The notes beneath the pieces were generated by a model that was not told the DNA's origin, ran no database searches, and saw nothing but the letters and a program-made list of their open reading frames with translations. This document shows, piece by piece, positions 17,584 to 25,890 of a stretch of DNA of 64,000 nucleotides. Origin of the DNA: Aequorivita aquimaris (GTDB lineage: Bacteria > Bacteroidota > Bacteroidia > Flavobacteriales > Flavobacteriaceae); the NCBI RefSeq assembly GCF_001573155.1, contig NZ_JRWG01000012.1:1-64000 (forward strand). Reading direction: 5' to 3'. The translations under genes were made by a program, and so were the position numbers. Positions within the stretch are counted from its first letter, which is position 1; each line of letters starts with the position of its first letter.

Positions 17584-19116
17584 ATGAAAAATATACTAAA
17601 ATATACATTCGCGGTCTTGGCTGTTGGCTTTGTAAGCTGCGAACCAGAATTTGATAGCCCTGTAACTGACGATGGTTTTTACAGCAGCGGAACGGCAAAT
17701 CTTTCGAAATATGTTTCCGTTGGAAATTCCTTGACAGCTGGTTATGCTGATGGGGCACTTTATATTACGGGCCAAAAAAACAGCTATCCAAACATTATGG
17801 CAGAACAATTTGCCTTTGTGGGCGGTGGCGAATTTAACCAACCGTTGATGAATGACAACATGGGTGGTTTATTGTTAGGTGGGACACAAATTACTGAAAA
17901 CAGATTCGTGCTTGCCGTTGATGCAAATGGTAATCCAGGACCAGTTCGATTGGAAGGAACTCCCACTACTGATATTTCAAATAAATTAAGTGGGTCTTTT
18001 AACAATATGGGTGTTCCCGGTGCAAAAAGTTTTCATTTAGTTGCTCCAGGTTATGGTAATGTAGCAGGAGTGCCTACAGGTTCAGCTAATCCTTATTTTG
18101 CACGCTTTGCCAGTAGTGAAAATGCAACCGTAGTTGGCGACGCCGCTGCGCAAAACCCAACCTTTTTCAGTCTGTGGATCGGAAATAACGATATTTTAAG
18201 TTATGCAACATCCGGAGGAGCTGGAGTTGATCAAACTGGAAATTTTGACCCATCAACTTATGGCGGTAACGACATTACAGATCCTAACGTTTTTGCCTCT
18301 GTTTATAGCCAGCAAGTAGATGCTTTAACTGCAAGTGGCGCCAAAGGTGTTTTGGTGAATATTCCGGAAGTAACTTCCATACCTTATTTTACTACCGTTC
18401 CAACAAATGCAATTCCATTAGATGCTGCAACTGCGGCACAATTGAATGCACAATTTGCAGCATATAATACCCAAATATTGCCAGGTTTGACGGCTATGGG
18501 AGTAATTACTCCTGAAGAAGCTGCACTGCGTATGATCAATTTCTCTGCGGGACAAAATTTCCCCATTATGACAGATGATGATCTTACCGATTTAACAACC
18601 ATTTTGCAGGGGGCGCCTTTTAGTCTTCCGCCCCAATTAGCAGCATTGTTGGGCCAATTGCGTCAAGTAAAGTCTGATGATCTTATTGTTTTGACTGCTT
18701 CATCGGTATTGGGTACAACTCCAGACCCAAACAATCCACAAGGTGTTATTGGAGTTTCAATTCCTTTAACAGACCAATATGTTTTAGCGGTTTCTGAACA
18801 GGCACGCATCACTGCAGCAAGCACTGCGTACAATGCCACTATCCAAGCCCTTGCCGGAGCCAAAGGATTGGCTTTTGTTGATGCAAAGGCTGCTTTGGCG
18901 AGAGTTGCAAATGGAGGTGTTGTTTATGATGGTGGCGTGCTTACTTCACAGTTTGTAACAGGCGGGGCGTTTTCTTTGGATGGCGTTCACCCAACGCCAA
19001 GAGGGTATGCCTATACCGCAAACTTGATTATTCAAGCAATTAATGATACCTACGATGCAACTATTCCTACGGTGCACATTGGTAACTATGCAACTATTAC
19101 AGTTACAAATAATTAA
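17584..19116 (+). CDS. SGNH/GDSL-type esterase lipoprotein
   Basis: 510 residues with a lipoprotein signal (MKNILKYTFAVLAVGFVSC, Cys19). SGNH hydrolase blocks are visible in order: block I YVSVGNSLTAGYADG (catalytic Ser within GNSLTAGY), block III WIGNNDIL (Asn), and block V SLDGVHPTPRGYAYT (Asp and His). The protein is long for this superfamily because of a Gly/Ala-rich middle. It is probably a surface or periplasmic lipase/esterase. It lies directly downstream of a FadL-type porin, which supports joint processing of lipidic substrates, and is closed by a terminator. Confidence 0.88.
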   Translation: MKNILKYTFAVLAVGFVSCEPEFDSPVTDDGFYSSGTANLSKYVSVGNSLTAGYADGALYITGQKNSYPNIMAEQFAFVGGGEFNQPLMNDNMGGLLLGGTQITENRFVLAVDANGNPGPVRLEGTPTTDISNKLSGSFNNMGVPGAKSFHLVAPGYGNVAGVPTGSANPYFARFASSENATVVGDAAAQNPTFFSLWIGNNDILSYATSGGAGVDQTGNFDPSTYGGNDITDPNVFASVYSQQVDALTASGAKGVLVNIPEVTSIPYFTTVPTNAIPLDAATAAQLNAQFAAYNTQILPGLTAMGVITPEEAALRMINFSAGQNFPIMTDDDLTDLTTILQGAPFSLPPQLAALLGQLRQVKSDDLIVLTASSVLGTTPDPNNPQGVIGVSIPLTDQYVLAVSEQARITAASTAYNATIQALAGAKGLAFVDAKAALARVANGGVVYDGGVLTSQFVTGGAFSLDGVHPTPRGYAYTANLIIQAINDTYDATIPTVHIGNYATITVTNN

Positions 19117-19136
19117 TATTAAATAATTGCTTTATA

Positions 19137-19168
19137 GAAAAACCGCCTAGTATGGGCGGTTTTTTTTA
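19137..19168 (+). terminator. Intrinsic terminator after SGNH lipoprotein gene
   Basis: Stem AACCGCC (19141-19147) / GGCGGTT (19155-19161) followed by an 8-base T-run, 22 bases after the stop codon. Confidence 0.9.
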
Positions 19169-19197
19169 TCTTTAAATTCAACTTAAACCTCACAAAA

Positions 19198-19539
19198 ATG
19201 AAACTAATAATCAAATTATTACTCACTGCCCTTGCAGTTGTGATATTGTCAAAAATTTTGCCTGGCGTAGCTGTTGAAGGCTATGGTTCGGCCATCATAG
19301 TTGCAATTGTGATTGCACTATTGCGGCTTATAGTGAAGCCAATTTTGGTACTATTGACGCTGCCCATAACCATTATTACCTTTGGGATTTTCCTACTGAT
19401 AATCAATGCTTTCATTATAATGATGGCCGACTATTTTGTTGGCGGGTTTGCGGTGGCTACCATTTGGTGGGCACTACTTTTCAGTTTGTTGCTTTCGCTT
19501 TTTCAATCCCTTCTTTTTTCGCTTATAAAGGAAGATTAG
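19198..19539 (+). CDS. Phage holin family (PF04020-type) four-helix membrane protein
   Basis: 113 residues, nearly all hydrophobic, with four predicted transmembrane helices (about 5-22, 29-50, 56-79, 83-108). The LRLIVKPILVLLTLPITIITFGIFLLIINAF centre matches the PF04020 signature. Despite its family name this is a common chromosomal membrane protein with no proven holin activity, and no phage genes surround it. It lies between the SGNH terminator and the tig promoter and appears monocistronic. Confidence 0.82.
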   Translation: MKLIIKLLLTALAVVILSKILPGVAVEGYGSAIIVAIVIALLRLIVKPILVLLTLPITIITFGIFLLIINAFIIMMADYFVGGFAVATIWWALLFSLLLSLFQSLLFSLIKED

Positions 19540-19571
19540 CAAATTGCTGAACAACAGTTTGTAATTGTTTG

Positions 19572-19599
19572 TTGTGTTGTCCAAAAAGCCGTACTTTTG
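19572..19599 (+). promoter_or_regulatory. Promoter of tig (Bacteroidota consensus)
   Basis: TTG at 19572-19574, 17-base spacer, TACTTTTG at 19592-19599. Both boxes match the TTG / TAnnTTTG consensus of flavobacterial housekeeping promoters. The tig ATG at 19625 lies 25 bases downstream. Confidence 0.8.
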
Positions 19600-19624
19600 C
19601 AACCCGAAATTTAGAAGAGAAAAA

Positions 19625-20944
19625 ATGAACATTACAAAAAAAGACATTGATAAACTGAACGCCGTGCTTACGGTAGAGGTTTCAAAAGAGGACTATTCAG
19701 GTAAAGTTGAAAAGGTTCTTAACGATTATCGTAAAAACGCCAATATTCCCGGGTTCCGAAAAGGGCATGTGCCTATGGGAATGGTAAAGAAGCAGTACGG
19801 AAAGGCTGTATTGGTGGAAGAAGTGAACAAGCTGCTCCAGGATGCACTCCACAAATTCCTCAACGAAGAAAAACTTGACGTGCTGGGCAACCCACTTCCG
19901 AAGAATGAAGCGGAAATCAATTGGGATGCAGACGATTATTCCTTTGAGTTTGAATTGGGCCTTGCACCGAAGTTCGATGTGGATGTAAAGGGCAAAGAGG
20001 TGGTTCAATATAAAATCATTGCCGGTGATGAAATGCTGAACAACCAAGTAAAGACCATCCGCAAGCAATACGGCAAGTTGATTTCCAAAAAAGAAGTGGA
20101 AAAAGGTGATGAAATTACCGGAACTTTTACTTCAAATGAAAAAGAAATAGAGAAGAAAACAACCCTTTCCACAGAGGAGATTGCCGGTAAAAAGCAATTG
20201 GATAGCCTAATTGGGGCAAAAGTTGGCGACACGGTTACATTGAAAACAAAGGGAATGTTTGCCGATGACCACGACAACCAAAAGTATTTTGGCGTTTCGC
20301 ATGACGATGCCCACGGTTTGGACATTGAGGTTTCCTTCAAAATTGAAGAAGTGAACAAACGCGAAATGGCCGAATTGAACCAAGAACTGTTCGATAAATT
20401 ATTCGGGGAGGGCGTGGTTACTTCCGAAGAGGAATTGAAGACCAAAATAAAGGAGGATGCCGAAGGACAATTTGCACAACAAAGCGACCAAAAATTATTG
20501 AATGATGTAGTTGAGACCTTGATTGAAAACACAAAATTCGATCTTCCGAAGGAATTTTTACAGCGCTGGATTGCAATGACGGGCGAAAAAAGACTATCAG
20601 AGGAAGATGCAAAAGCCGAATACGAAAGAAGCGAAAAGGGCCTGCGCTACCAATTGATAGAAGGAAAACTTCGTGCGGAAAACAATCTGCAGGTAACCTT
20701 TGAGGAATTGAAAGACTATTCAAAAAATATGATAAAAGCGCAGATGGCACAATTTGGCCAAACGGACCCTTCAGATGAGGAATTGGAGTCAATCGCGGCC
20801 CGCATTCTTTCAAATAAGGAAGAAGTAGAACGTCTGAGCGAGCAGTTGAACACCAACAAATTACTTAACTTCTTTAAGGAAAACGCAAAATTGAAGACCA
20901 AAGAGGTTACCTACGATCAATTCATTAAGGAAGCCTACGCCTAA
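19625..20944 (+). CDS. tig: Trigger factor
   Basis: 439 residues from ATG 19625 (MNITKKDIDKLNAV), chosen because it follows the consensus promoter; an upstream in-frame start would lie at or before the -7 box. The ribosome-binding signature GFRKGHVP is present (NIPGFRKGHVPMGMVKKQYG). A PPIase-like middle domain (about 150-250, GDEITGTFT) is divergent from the FKBP consensus, as usual in Bacteroidota. The helical C-terminal chaperone arms follow. It is an ATP-independent nascent-chain chaperone. A terminator separates it from clpP-clpX, so the classic tig-clpP-clpX order is kept but probably not as one full-strength transcript. Confidence 0.95.
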   Translation: MNITKKDIDKLNAVLTVEVSKEDYSGKVEKVLNDYRKNANIPGFRKGHVPMGMVKKQYGKAVLVEEVNKLLQDALHKFLNEEKLDVLGNPLPKNEAEINWDADDYSFEFELGLAPKFDVDVKGKEVVQYKIIAGDEMLNNQVKTIRKQYGKLISKKEVEKGDEITGTFTSNEKEIEKKTTLSTEEIAGKKQLDSLIGAKVGDTVTLKTKGMFADDHDNQKYFGVSHDDAHGLDIEVSFKIEEVNKREMAELNQELFDKLFGEGVVTSEEELKTKIKEDAEGQFAQQSDQKLLNDVVETLIENTKFDLPKEFLQRWIAMTGEKRLSEEDAKAEYERSEKGLRYQLIEGKLRAENNLQVTFEELKDYSKNMIKAQMAQFGQTDPSDEELESIAARILSNKEEVERLSEQLNTNKLLNFFKENAKLKTKEVTYDQFIKEAYA

Positions 20945-20968
20945 TTCAGCGAAGAAATAGTTATCTTT

Positions 20969-21000
20969 AGGCGTTGAATTATTTAATTTAACGCCTTTTT
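20969..21000 (+). terminator. Intrinsic terminator after tig
   Basis: A 12-bp stem, AGGCGTTGAATT (20969-20980) with AATTTAACGCCT (20985-20996), one G-T wobble, 4-base loop, followed by TTTT. Confidence 0.88.
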
Positions 21001-21073
21001 AATTCCCGCGCAGATGGGAATCCTTAGGCTTTCTAAATTAATTTTCGTAAATCTAAAAAACGAACAAACATTT

Positions 21074-21748
21074 ATGAACTACAGTAACGAATTCAGAAAC
21101 TTTGCTATAAAAGATCAAGGCATCAACAATATGTACTACGACAAAATTATAAGTAGTATGTACCCTACCAACTTGACGCCAAATATTATTGAAGAACGCC
21201 AGATGAACGCCGTGGCAATGGACGTTTTTTCGCGGTTGATGATGGACCGAATCATATTTCTCGGCACGGGAATCAACGACCAAGTGGCAAATATTGTGCA
21301 GGCACAACTATTGTTTTTGGCAAGCACCGATGCCGCTCGCGATATTCAAATTTACATCAACTCTCCCGGCGGTAGCGTGTACGCGGGCTTGGGGATTTAT
21401 GACACTATGCAATTCATAAAGCCGGACGTGGCAACCATTTGCACTGGAATGGCAGCTTCCATGGCCGCCGTCCTCTTGTGCGCCGGTGAAAAGGGAAAGC
21501 GTAGCGGATTAACGCATTCACGCGTGATGATCCACCAACCTTTGGGCGGTGCCCAGGGCCAAGCGAGCGATATTGAAATTACCGCCCGTGAAATAATTAC
21601 CTTAAAAGAAGAGCTTTATAAAATCATCGCCAAACACACGGGACAAACCTATGAAAAAGTGTATGACGACAGCGATCGAGATTATTGGATGAAGGCCGAT
21701 AAGGCTTTGGAGTACGGCATGATCGATGAAATATTGACACGAAGCTAA
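21074..21748 (+). CDS. clpP: ATP-dependent Clp protease proteolytic subunit
   Basis: 224 residues from ATG 21074 ([19 protein letters not shown]), the start usual for flavobacterial ClpP; an in-frame ATG 20 codons upstream would add a tail unlike the family. Catalytic residues: Ser129 in GMAASMAAV, His154 in [10 protein letters not shown], and an Asp in the YDDSDRDYW segment. The oxyanion loop is [11 protein letters not shown]. It forms the tetradecameric protease barrel that works with ClpX. The stop codon is 28 bases before the clpX ATG, so both are co-expressed. Confidence 0.97.
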   Translation: MNYSNEFRNFAIKDQGINNMYYDKIISSMYPTNLTPNIIEERQMNAVAMDVFSRLMMDRIIFLGTGINDQVANIVQAQLLFLASTDAARDIQIYINSPGGSVYAGLGIYDTMQFIKPDVATICTGMAASMAAVLLCAGEKGKRSGLTHSRVMIHQPLGGAQGQASDIEITAREIITLKEELYKIIAKHTGQTYEKVYDDSDRDYWMKADKALEYGMIDEILTRS

Positions 21749-21776
21749 AAAACAGATTTTTTTGAAAAAAGATAAT

Positions 21777-23009
21777 ATGTCGAAAGAAGATTTAGAATGT
21801 TCCTTTTGTGGCCGCAAAAAGTCGGAAACCAACTTGCTCATTGCGGGTCTGGATGCCCACATTTGCGACCGTTGTATTGAACAGGCCCACGGAATTGTGG
21901 TTGAGGAGGCGTTGCATTCAGGAAACACAGATCTTTCCAAAGATTTAATGCTGAAAAAGCCAAAACTCATCAATGCATTTTTGGACGAATACGTAATAGG
22001 GCAGGAGCATACCAAGAAAGTAATGTCGGTTGCCGTTTACAATCACTACAAACGATTGTTACAGCCAAAAAGCGATGACGATATTGAAATACAGAAAAGT
22101 AATATCATCATTGTGGGGCAGACCGGAACCGGAAAAACCTTGATTGCAAAAACCATAGCCCGAATGTTGAACGTTCCCTTGGCTATCGTCGACGCTACGG
22201 TTTTAACCGAGGCTGGTTATGTGGGTGAGGACGTGGAGAGTATTCTAACCCGTTTGCTCCAAGCCGCAGATTACAATCTCGAAAAAGCCGAGAACGGAAT
22301 TGTATTTATTGATGAAATTGATAAAATTGCCCGTAAGAGCGACAACCCGTCAATTACCCGCGATGTAAGTGGCGAAGGTGTACAGCAGGCGTTATTGAAA
22401 CTTTTGGAAGGAACTACGGTAAACGTGCCGCCAAAAGGAGGCCGAAAACATCCGGATCAAAAATTTATTGAGGTAAATACGGAGAATATCCTCTTCATTG
22501 CTGGTGGTGCCTTTGATGGCATTGAGCGTCATATTTCAAAAAGATTGAATATGCAGGCTGTCGGATTTTCAGCTTCCCTAAAGGAAAATCAAATGGAAAA
22601 GGATAACATGCTTCGCTATATTATTCCGAAGGATTTAAAGGATTTTGGCTTGATTCCCGAAATAATCGGCCGTCTTCCCGTGCTTACTTATATGAATCCT
22701 TTGGATAAGGAAACATTGCGCGCAATTCTTACCGAGCCTAAAAATGCCATTATAAAACAGTACAAAAAACTGTTTGAAATGGACAGAATCGATTTTGTGA
22801 TTACTGAAGAGGCATTGGACTTTATCGTTGATCAGGCCATTGAATACAAGCTGGGCGCACGTGGACTCAGGTCGCTTTGCGAAGCCGTGTTGACCGATGC
22901 CATGTACGATCTCCCGGGAACGGACGAAACAAAACTGCACGTAACAAAGGAATACGTTGAAGAAAAGATGAGCAAATCAACGATCAAAAAGTTGAAAGCG
23001 GTTTCTTAA
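21777..23009 (+). CDS. clpX: ATP-dependent Clp protease ATP-binding subunit ClpX
   Basis: 410 residues from ATG 21777 ([15 protein letters not shown]); an upstream TTG is in frame but less likely. The N-terminal zinc-binding domain has Cys pairs in CSFC and CDRC. The AAA+ module has Walker A GQTGTGKT, Walker [11 protein letters not shown], a pore loop in [11 protein letters not shown], and sensor-2 GARGLRS. ClpX unfolds tagged substrates and feeds them to ClpP, encoded just upstream. A strong terminator follows. Confidence 0.98.
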   Translation: MSKEDLECSFCGRKKSETNLLIAGLDAHICDRCIEQAHGIVVEEALHSGNTDLSKDLMLKKPKLINAFLDEYVIGQEHTKKVMSVAVYNHYKRLLQPKSDDDIEIQKSNIIIVGQTGTGKTLIAKTIARMLNVPLAIVDATVLTEAGYVGEDVESILTRLLQAADYNLEKAENGIVFIDEIDKIARKSDNPSITRDVSGEGVQQALLKLLEGTTVNVPPKGGRKHPDQKFIEVNTENILFIAGGAFDGIERHISKRLNMQAVGFSASLKENQMEKDNMLRYIIPKDLKDFGLIPEIIGRLPVLTYMNPLDKETLRAILTEPKNAIIKQYKKLFEMDRIDFVITEEALDFIVDQAIEYKLGARGLRSLCEAVLTDAMYDLPGTDETKLHVTKEYVEEKMSKSTIKKLKAVS

Positions 23010-23031
23010 GGATCGAAGTTTTTATAAAAGC

Positions 23032-23058
23032 AAAACCCCGATGAAAATCGGGGTTTTT
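23032..23058. terminator. Intrinsic terminator after clpX
   Basis: CCCCGAT (23036-23042) pairs with ATCGGGG (23047-23053) around a GAAA tetraloop, flanked by AAAA and TTTTT runs. It can also serve the convergent small lipoprotein gene on the minus strand. Confidence 0.9.
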
Positions 23059-23077
23059 TATGCTTACTAATTAACAC

Positions 23078-23260
23078 TTAAGGGGTAGCGAGCAAAGATT
23101 TATTCTTGTTGTAAAGAATTTTATTGTGCATTTGCTCTTTCTTGCTTTTTAAATTATAACCGGCTACTCCACCGTCATTTTTAGCTGCATTTGTAGATGC
23201 ACATGACGAAAACAAAACGGTAAAAACTAAAAAGCAAACTATGTATAAAACTTGTTTCAT
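23078..23260 (-). CDS. Small lipoprotein of unknown function
   Basis: 60 residues. The first 20 (MKQVLYIVCFLVFTVLFSSC) form a convincing lipoprotein signal with Cys20 as the lipidation site, leaving a ~40-residue polar, Lys/Asn-rich mature peptide (ASTNAAKNDGGVAGYNLKSK...). I recognise no domain. It is convergent with clpX and separated from the GH3 gene by 170 bases that hold no further gene I can support. Reality as a gene is supported by the signal peptide and the free-standing frame. Confidence 0.7.
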   Translation of the reverse strand: MKQVLYIVCFLVFTVLFSSCASTNAAKNDGGVAGYNLKSKKEQMHNKILYNKNKSLLATP

Positions 23261-23430
23261 TTTGAAATATCAATGATTTTGATGCCTCAAAAGTACCATG
23301 GAACCACAGTGCCCACAAAAGTTTTAGTTGAACTTACATAGAAAGTCGTTGAAATACATTTTTTGAAAAAAGTAGTCGTTAAAGTGTTTGAAATATACGA
23401 TTTACAACCCTTTGTAAAACTAGAAAAGTA

Positions 23431-24951
23431 TTAAAAGGAACGATTGAGCGTTAATAATTCTTCCAAATAATCCCGCGTGTTGGAAAGTCTGGGCACTTTG
23501 TGCTGCCCGCCCAGTTTGTTTTTTTCCTTTAACCAGTCATAAAAAAGACGTTCCCGCGCGTGATGGATTTTTGGGGCGTTTAAAGTAGTATTGTTGAAAC
23601 GTTTCGCCTCATAATCGCTATTTACTTCCTGTAAAGCAGTATCCAAAAGTTTGGTAAACGATTGAAGATCATCGGGCGGCGATTTAAATTCAATTATCCA
23701 CTCGTGCGCGCCTTTTTCTTTTCCATTCATAAAAATGGGCGCGGCTGTATAATCCACGATTTCGGCGTTGGTAAGTTGCGAAGCCTTTCGCAGTGCAGTC
23801 TCGGCATTTTCAATAATTAACTCTTCGCCAAAAACATTGATGTGGTGTTTTGTTCTTCCCGTAACTTTTATGCGGTATGGGTCCGTTGAGGTGAAGCGGA
23901 CGGTATCGCCAATCTTATACCGCCAAAGGCCTGCGTTGGTAGTAATGACAATGGCATAATTTTTCCCTTCTTCCACCTCGCTCAGCGGAATTACCTTTTC
24001 GTCCGGAGTACCGTATTTATCCATAGGGATAAATTCATAAAAAATTCCGTAATCAAGCATCAACAGCAACTCCTTGTTTTCGTTTCGGTCCTGGATTGCG
24101 AAGAAACCTTCCGAAGCATTGTAAATTTCATAATACCTAAAATTACTTTTGGGAAGCAATTTATTGTATTGATCAATGTACGGGTCAAAATTTACACCGC
24201 CATGAAAATATACCTCCAAATTTGGCCAAACTTCAAAAAGATTATTTCTGCCGGTAGTTTCAATAACCTGGTTCAGCAATACGAGCATCCACGAGGGCAC
24301 GCCGGCCAGACTGGTAACATTTTCTTTGATGGTTTCGTTAACTATTGCCTGCATTTTGGTTTCCCAATCGCCCATTAATGAAACTTCGTTGCTGGGCGTA
24401 CTGCTAAATTCGGCCCAAAAAGGCATATTGTCTATCAAAATTGCGGAAAGGTCGCCAAACACGGTTCCGTTTTCTTCATACAATTGCTTGCTTCCCCCGA
24501 GCCGTAAACTCTTTCCCAAAAATAATTGGGCATTTGGATTGTTGTTCAGGTACATGCACAGCAAATCCTTACTTGCGGCATAGTGGCAGTTTTCGAGGGA
24601 ATCGTTTGTAACGGGAATAAATTTACTCTTGGCATTGGTAGTGCCGCTGGATTTGGCAAACCATTTTATGGGCGTGGGCCAAAAAATATTGCTTTCGCCG
24701 CGGCGGGCGCGTTCAATTCTGGCCTCATTTTCTTCGTAAGTGGTTACGGGTACCCTTTCGGAAAATTCACGGTAGGTCTTTATGGTTGAAAAATTGTATT
24801 CGCGGCCAATTTCAGTATATTTTGCTTTTTGGAGTAAATTGAAAAGCAATTCTTCCTGAACCTCAATAGGATATTTCAAAAAAAGGTCTATTTGATGAAA
24901 TCTTTTTTTAAGGAACCAAGAAGCAATAGAATTTACAATGGGGATTGGCAT
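23431..24951 (-). CDS. GH3 auxin-responsive promoter family protein (acyl-adenylate-forming ligase fold)
   Basis: 506 residues matching the bacterial GH3 family, related to plant jasmonate/auxin amino acid conjugases of the ANL superfamily. ATP-binding motifs include WFAKSSGTTNAKSKFIPVT (P-loop-like motif 1), YNASEGFFAIQD (motif 2) and LWRYKIGDTVRFTS (motif 3 with the YxxGD-type core). The C-terminal domain includes VTGRTKHHINVFGEELIIENAE. Such proteins are common in Bacteroidota; the acyl substrate and acceptor are unknown. It is monocistronic and divergent from the DUF2797 gene. Confidence 0.9.
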   Translation of the reverse strand: MPIPIVNSIASWFLKKRFHQIDLFLKYPIEVQEELLFNLLQKAKYTEIGREYNFSTIKTYREFSERVPVTTYEENEARIERARRGESNIFWPTPIKWFAKSSGTTNAKSKFIPVTNDSLENCHYAASKDLLCMYLNNNPNAQLFLGKSLRLGGSKQLYEENGTVFGDLSAILIDNMPFWAEFSSTPSNEVSLMGDWETKMQAIVNETIKENVTSLAGVPSWMLVLLNQVIETTGRNNLFEVWPNLEVYFHGGVNFDPYIDQYNKLLPKSNFRYYEIYNASEGFFAIQDRNENKELLLMLDYGIFYEFIPMDKYGTPDEKVIPLSEVEEGKNYAIVITTNAGLWRYKIGDTVRFTSTDPYRIKVTGRTKHHINVFGEELIIENAETALRKASQLTNAEIVDYTAAPIFMNGKEKGAHEWIIEFKSPPDDLQSFTKLLDTALQEVNSDYEAKRFNNTTLNAPKIHHARERLFYDWLKEKNKLGGQHKVPRLSNTRDYLEELLTLNRSF

Positions 24952-24999
24952 GTTTTTCTGCTATCTTTATGCTATAAAAATAACGATTTTATAATTACG

Positions 25000-25021
25000 A
25001 CCTGCCTGCTGGAAGGTAGGT
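25000..25021. repeat. Imperfect inverted repeat (CCTGCCT...AGGTAGG) between divergent genes
   Basis: ACCTGCCT (25000-25007) can pair with AGGTAGGT (25014-25021) through one G-T pair, followed on the plus strand by TTTT. It resembles dispersed CCTGCC-type hairpins seen in flavobacterial intergenic DNA. It lies between the GH3 gene and DUF2797, where a terminator for either is not expected. Confidence 0.5.
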
Positions 25022-25095
25022 TTTTAACTTTTTTTGAAGTGATGTTTTAACGGCTTTTCTTCAGAAAACAGTATCACCTAAATATTTTTGAGTAA

Positions 25096-25890
25096 ATGAA
25101 TTACGAAGGAGTGCTTACAAAAATGCAGACTGAAAATGGATCGCCCATTCAGTATTACCTGGTTTTTGAAAATGATTTTTTGCATATGAACCAGTTGCTG
25201 GATAAGAAAGTTTCAATCAATTTTCTGCGCTATCAATGCCTGAATTGTAGCCTTCAGAAGAAAATTTACCGTCAAGGTTATTGTTATGATTGCTTTTTTG
25301 AAATTCCCCAAGCGGCCGATTGGATAATAAATCCAGAAATGAGCAAAGCGCATTTAGGGATGGAGGATCGCGATCTTGCTTATGAAGAAAAAGTACAGAT
25401 ACAGCCACATGTGGTTTATCTAGCCAATAGTAGCAGTGTAAAAGTAGGAGTTACTCGCAAAACCCAGATTCCTACCCGATGGATTGATCAAGGCGCACAC
25501 GAGGCCATTGAAATTGTAGAAGTGCCAAATAGATATTTAGCTGGAATAACGGAGGTGGCGCTAAAAGACCACGTAAGCGATAAAACCAATTGGCGCACAA
25601 TGCTTAAAAACGAAATAAAAGATGAGGATTTGGTGGAATGGCGCAACAAACTGAAGCAGTTCATTCCCACCGAAGCTGCCGAATATTATTTGGAAAATAA
25701 TGCCGAAACAAACCTGCAATTTCCAGTTTTGAAATATCCCGAAAAGCCAAAATCGCTCAATCTCGAAAAAAATCCATTTTATGAAGGAATTCTGAAAGGA
25801 ATTAAGGGACAATACCTGATGTTTGAAGATCAAACCGTTTTCAATATTCGGGGAAATGAAGGTTATGTGGTTTCAATTACCGTAAATTAA
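25096..25890 (+). CDS. DUF2797 domain-containing protein
   Basis: 264 residues. A treble-clef-like zinc site is formed by YQCLNCSLQKK and YCYDCFFEIP (two Cys-X2-Cys pairs, about residues 52-75), followed by the DUF2797 core with VYLANSSSVKVGVTRKTQIPTRWIDQGA, which resembles a GIY-YIG-type nuclease segment (VYLA ... VKVGVT ... RW). I infer a nucleic-acid-related role from that resemblance; no biochemical function is established for the family. Its stop overlaps the stop of the convergent AsmA-like gene by 4 bases. Confidence 0.82.
   Translation: MNYEGVLTKMQTENGSPIQYYLVFENDFLHMNQLLDKKVSINFLRYQCLNCSLQKKIYRQGYCYDCFFEIPQAADWIINPEMSKAHLGMEDRDLAYEEKVQIQPHVVYLANSSSVKVGVTRKTQIPTRWIDQGAHEAIEIVEVPNRYLAGITEVALKDHVSDKTNWRTMLKNEIKDEDLVEWRNKLKQFIPTEAAEYYLENNAETNLQFPVLKYPEKPKSLNLEKNPFYEGILKGIKGQYLMFEDQTVFNIRGNEGYVVSITVN

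Noticed and set aside
19198-19539. Possible prophage marker (phage holin family name)
   Set aside because: PF04020 proteins are ordinary chromosomal membrane proteins in many bacteria and no phage genes adjoin it.
20005-20532. 175-codon ORF opposite tig
   Set aside because: Antisense shadow with Ser/Phe-rich translation; tig on the other strand is certain.
23261-23430. Possible small RNA or gene between the small lipoprotein and GH3 genes
   Set aside because: Only loosely similar GTCGTT...TTTGAAA segments are seen, with no clear promoter-terminator pair.
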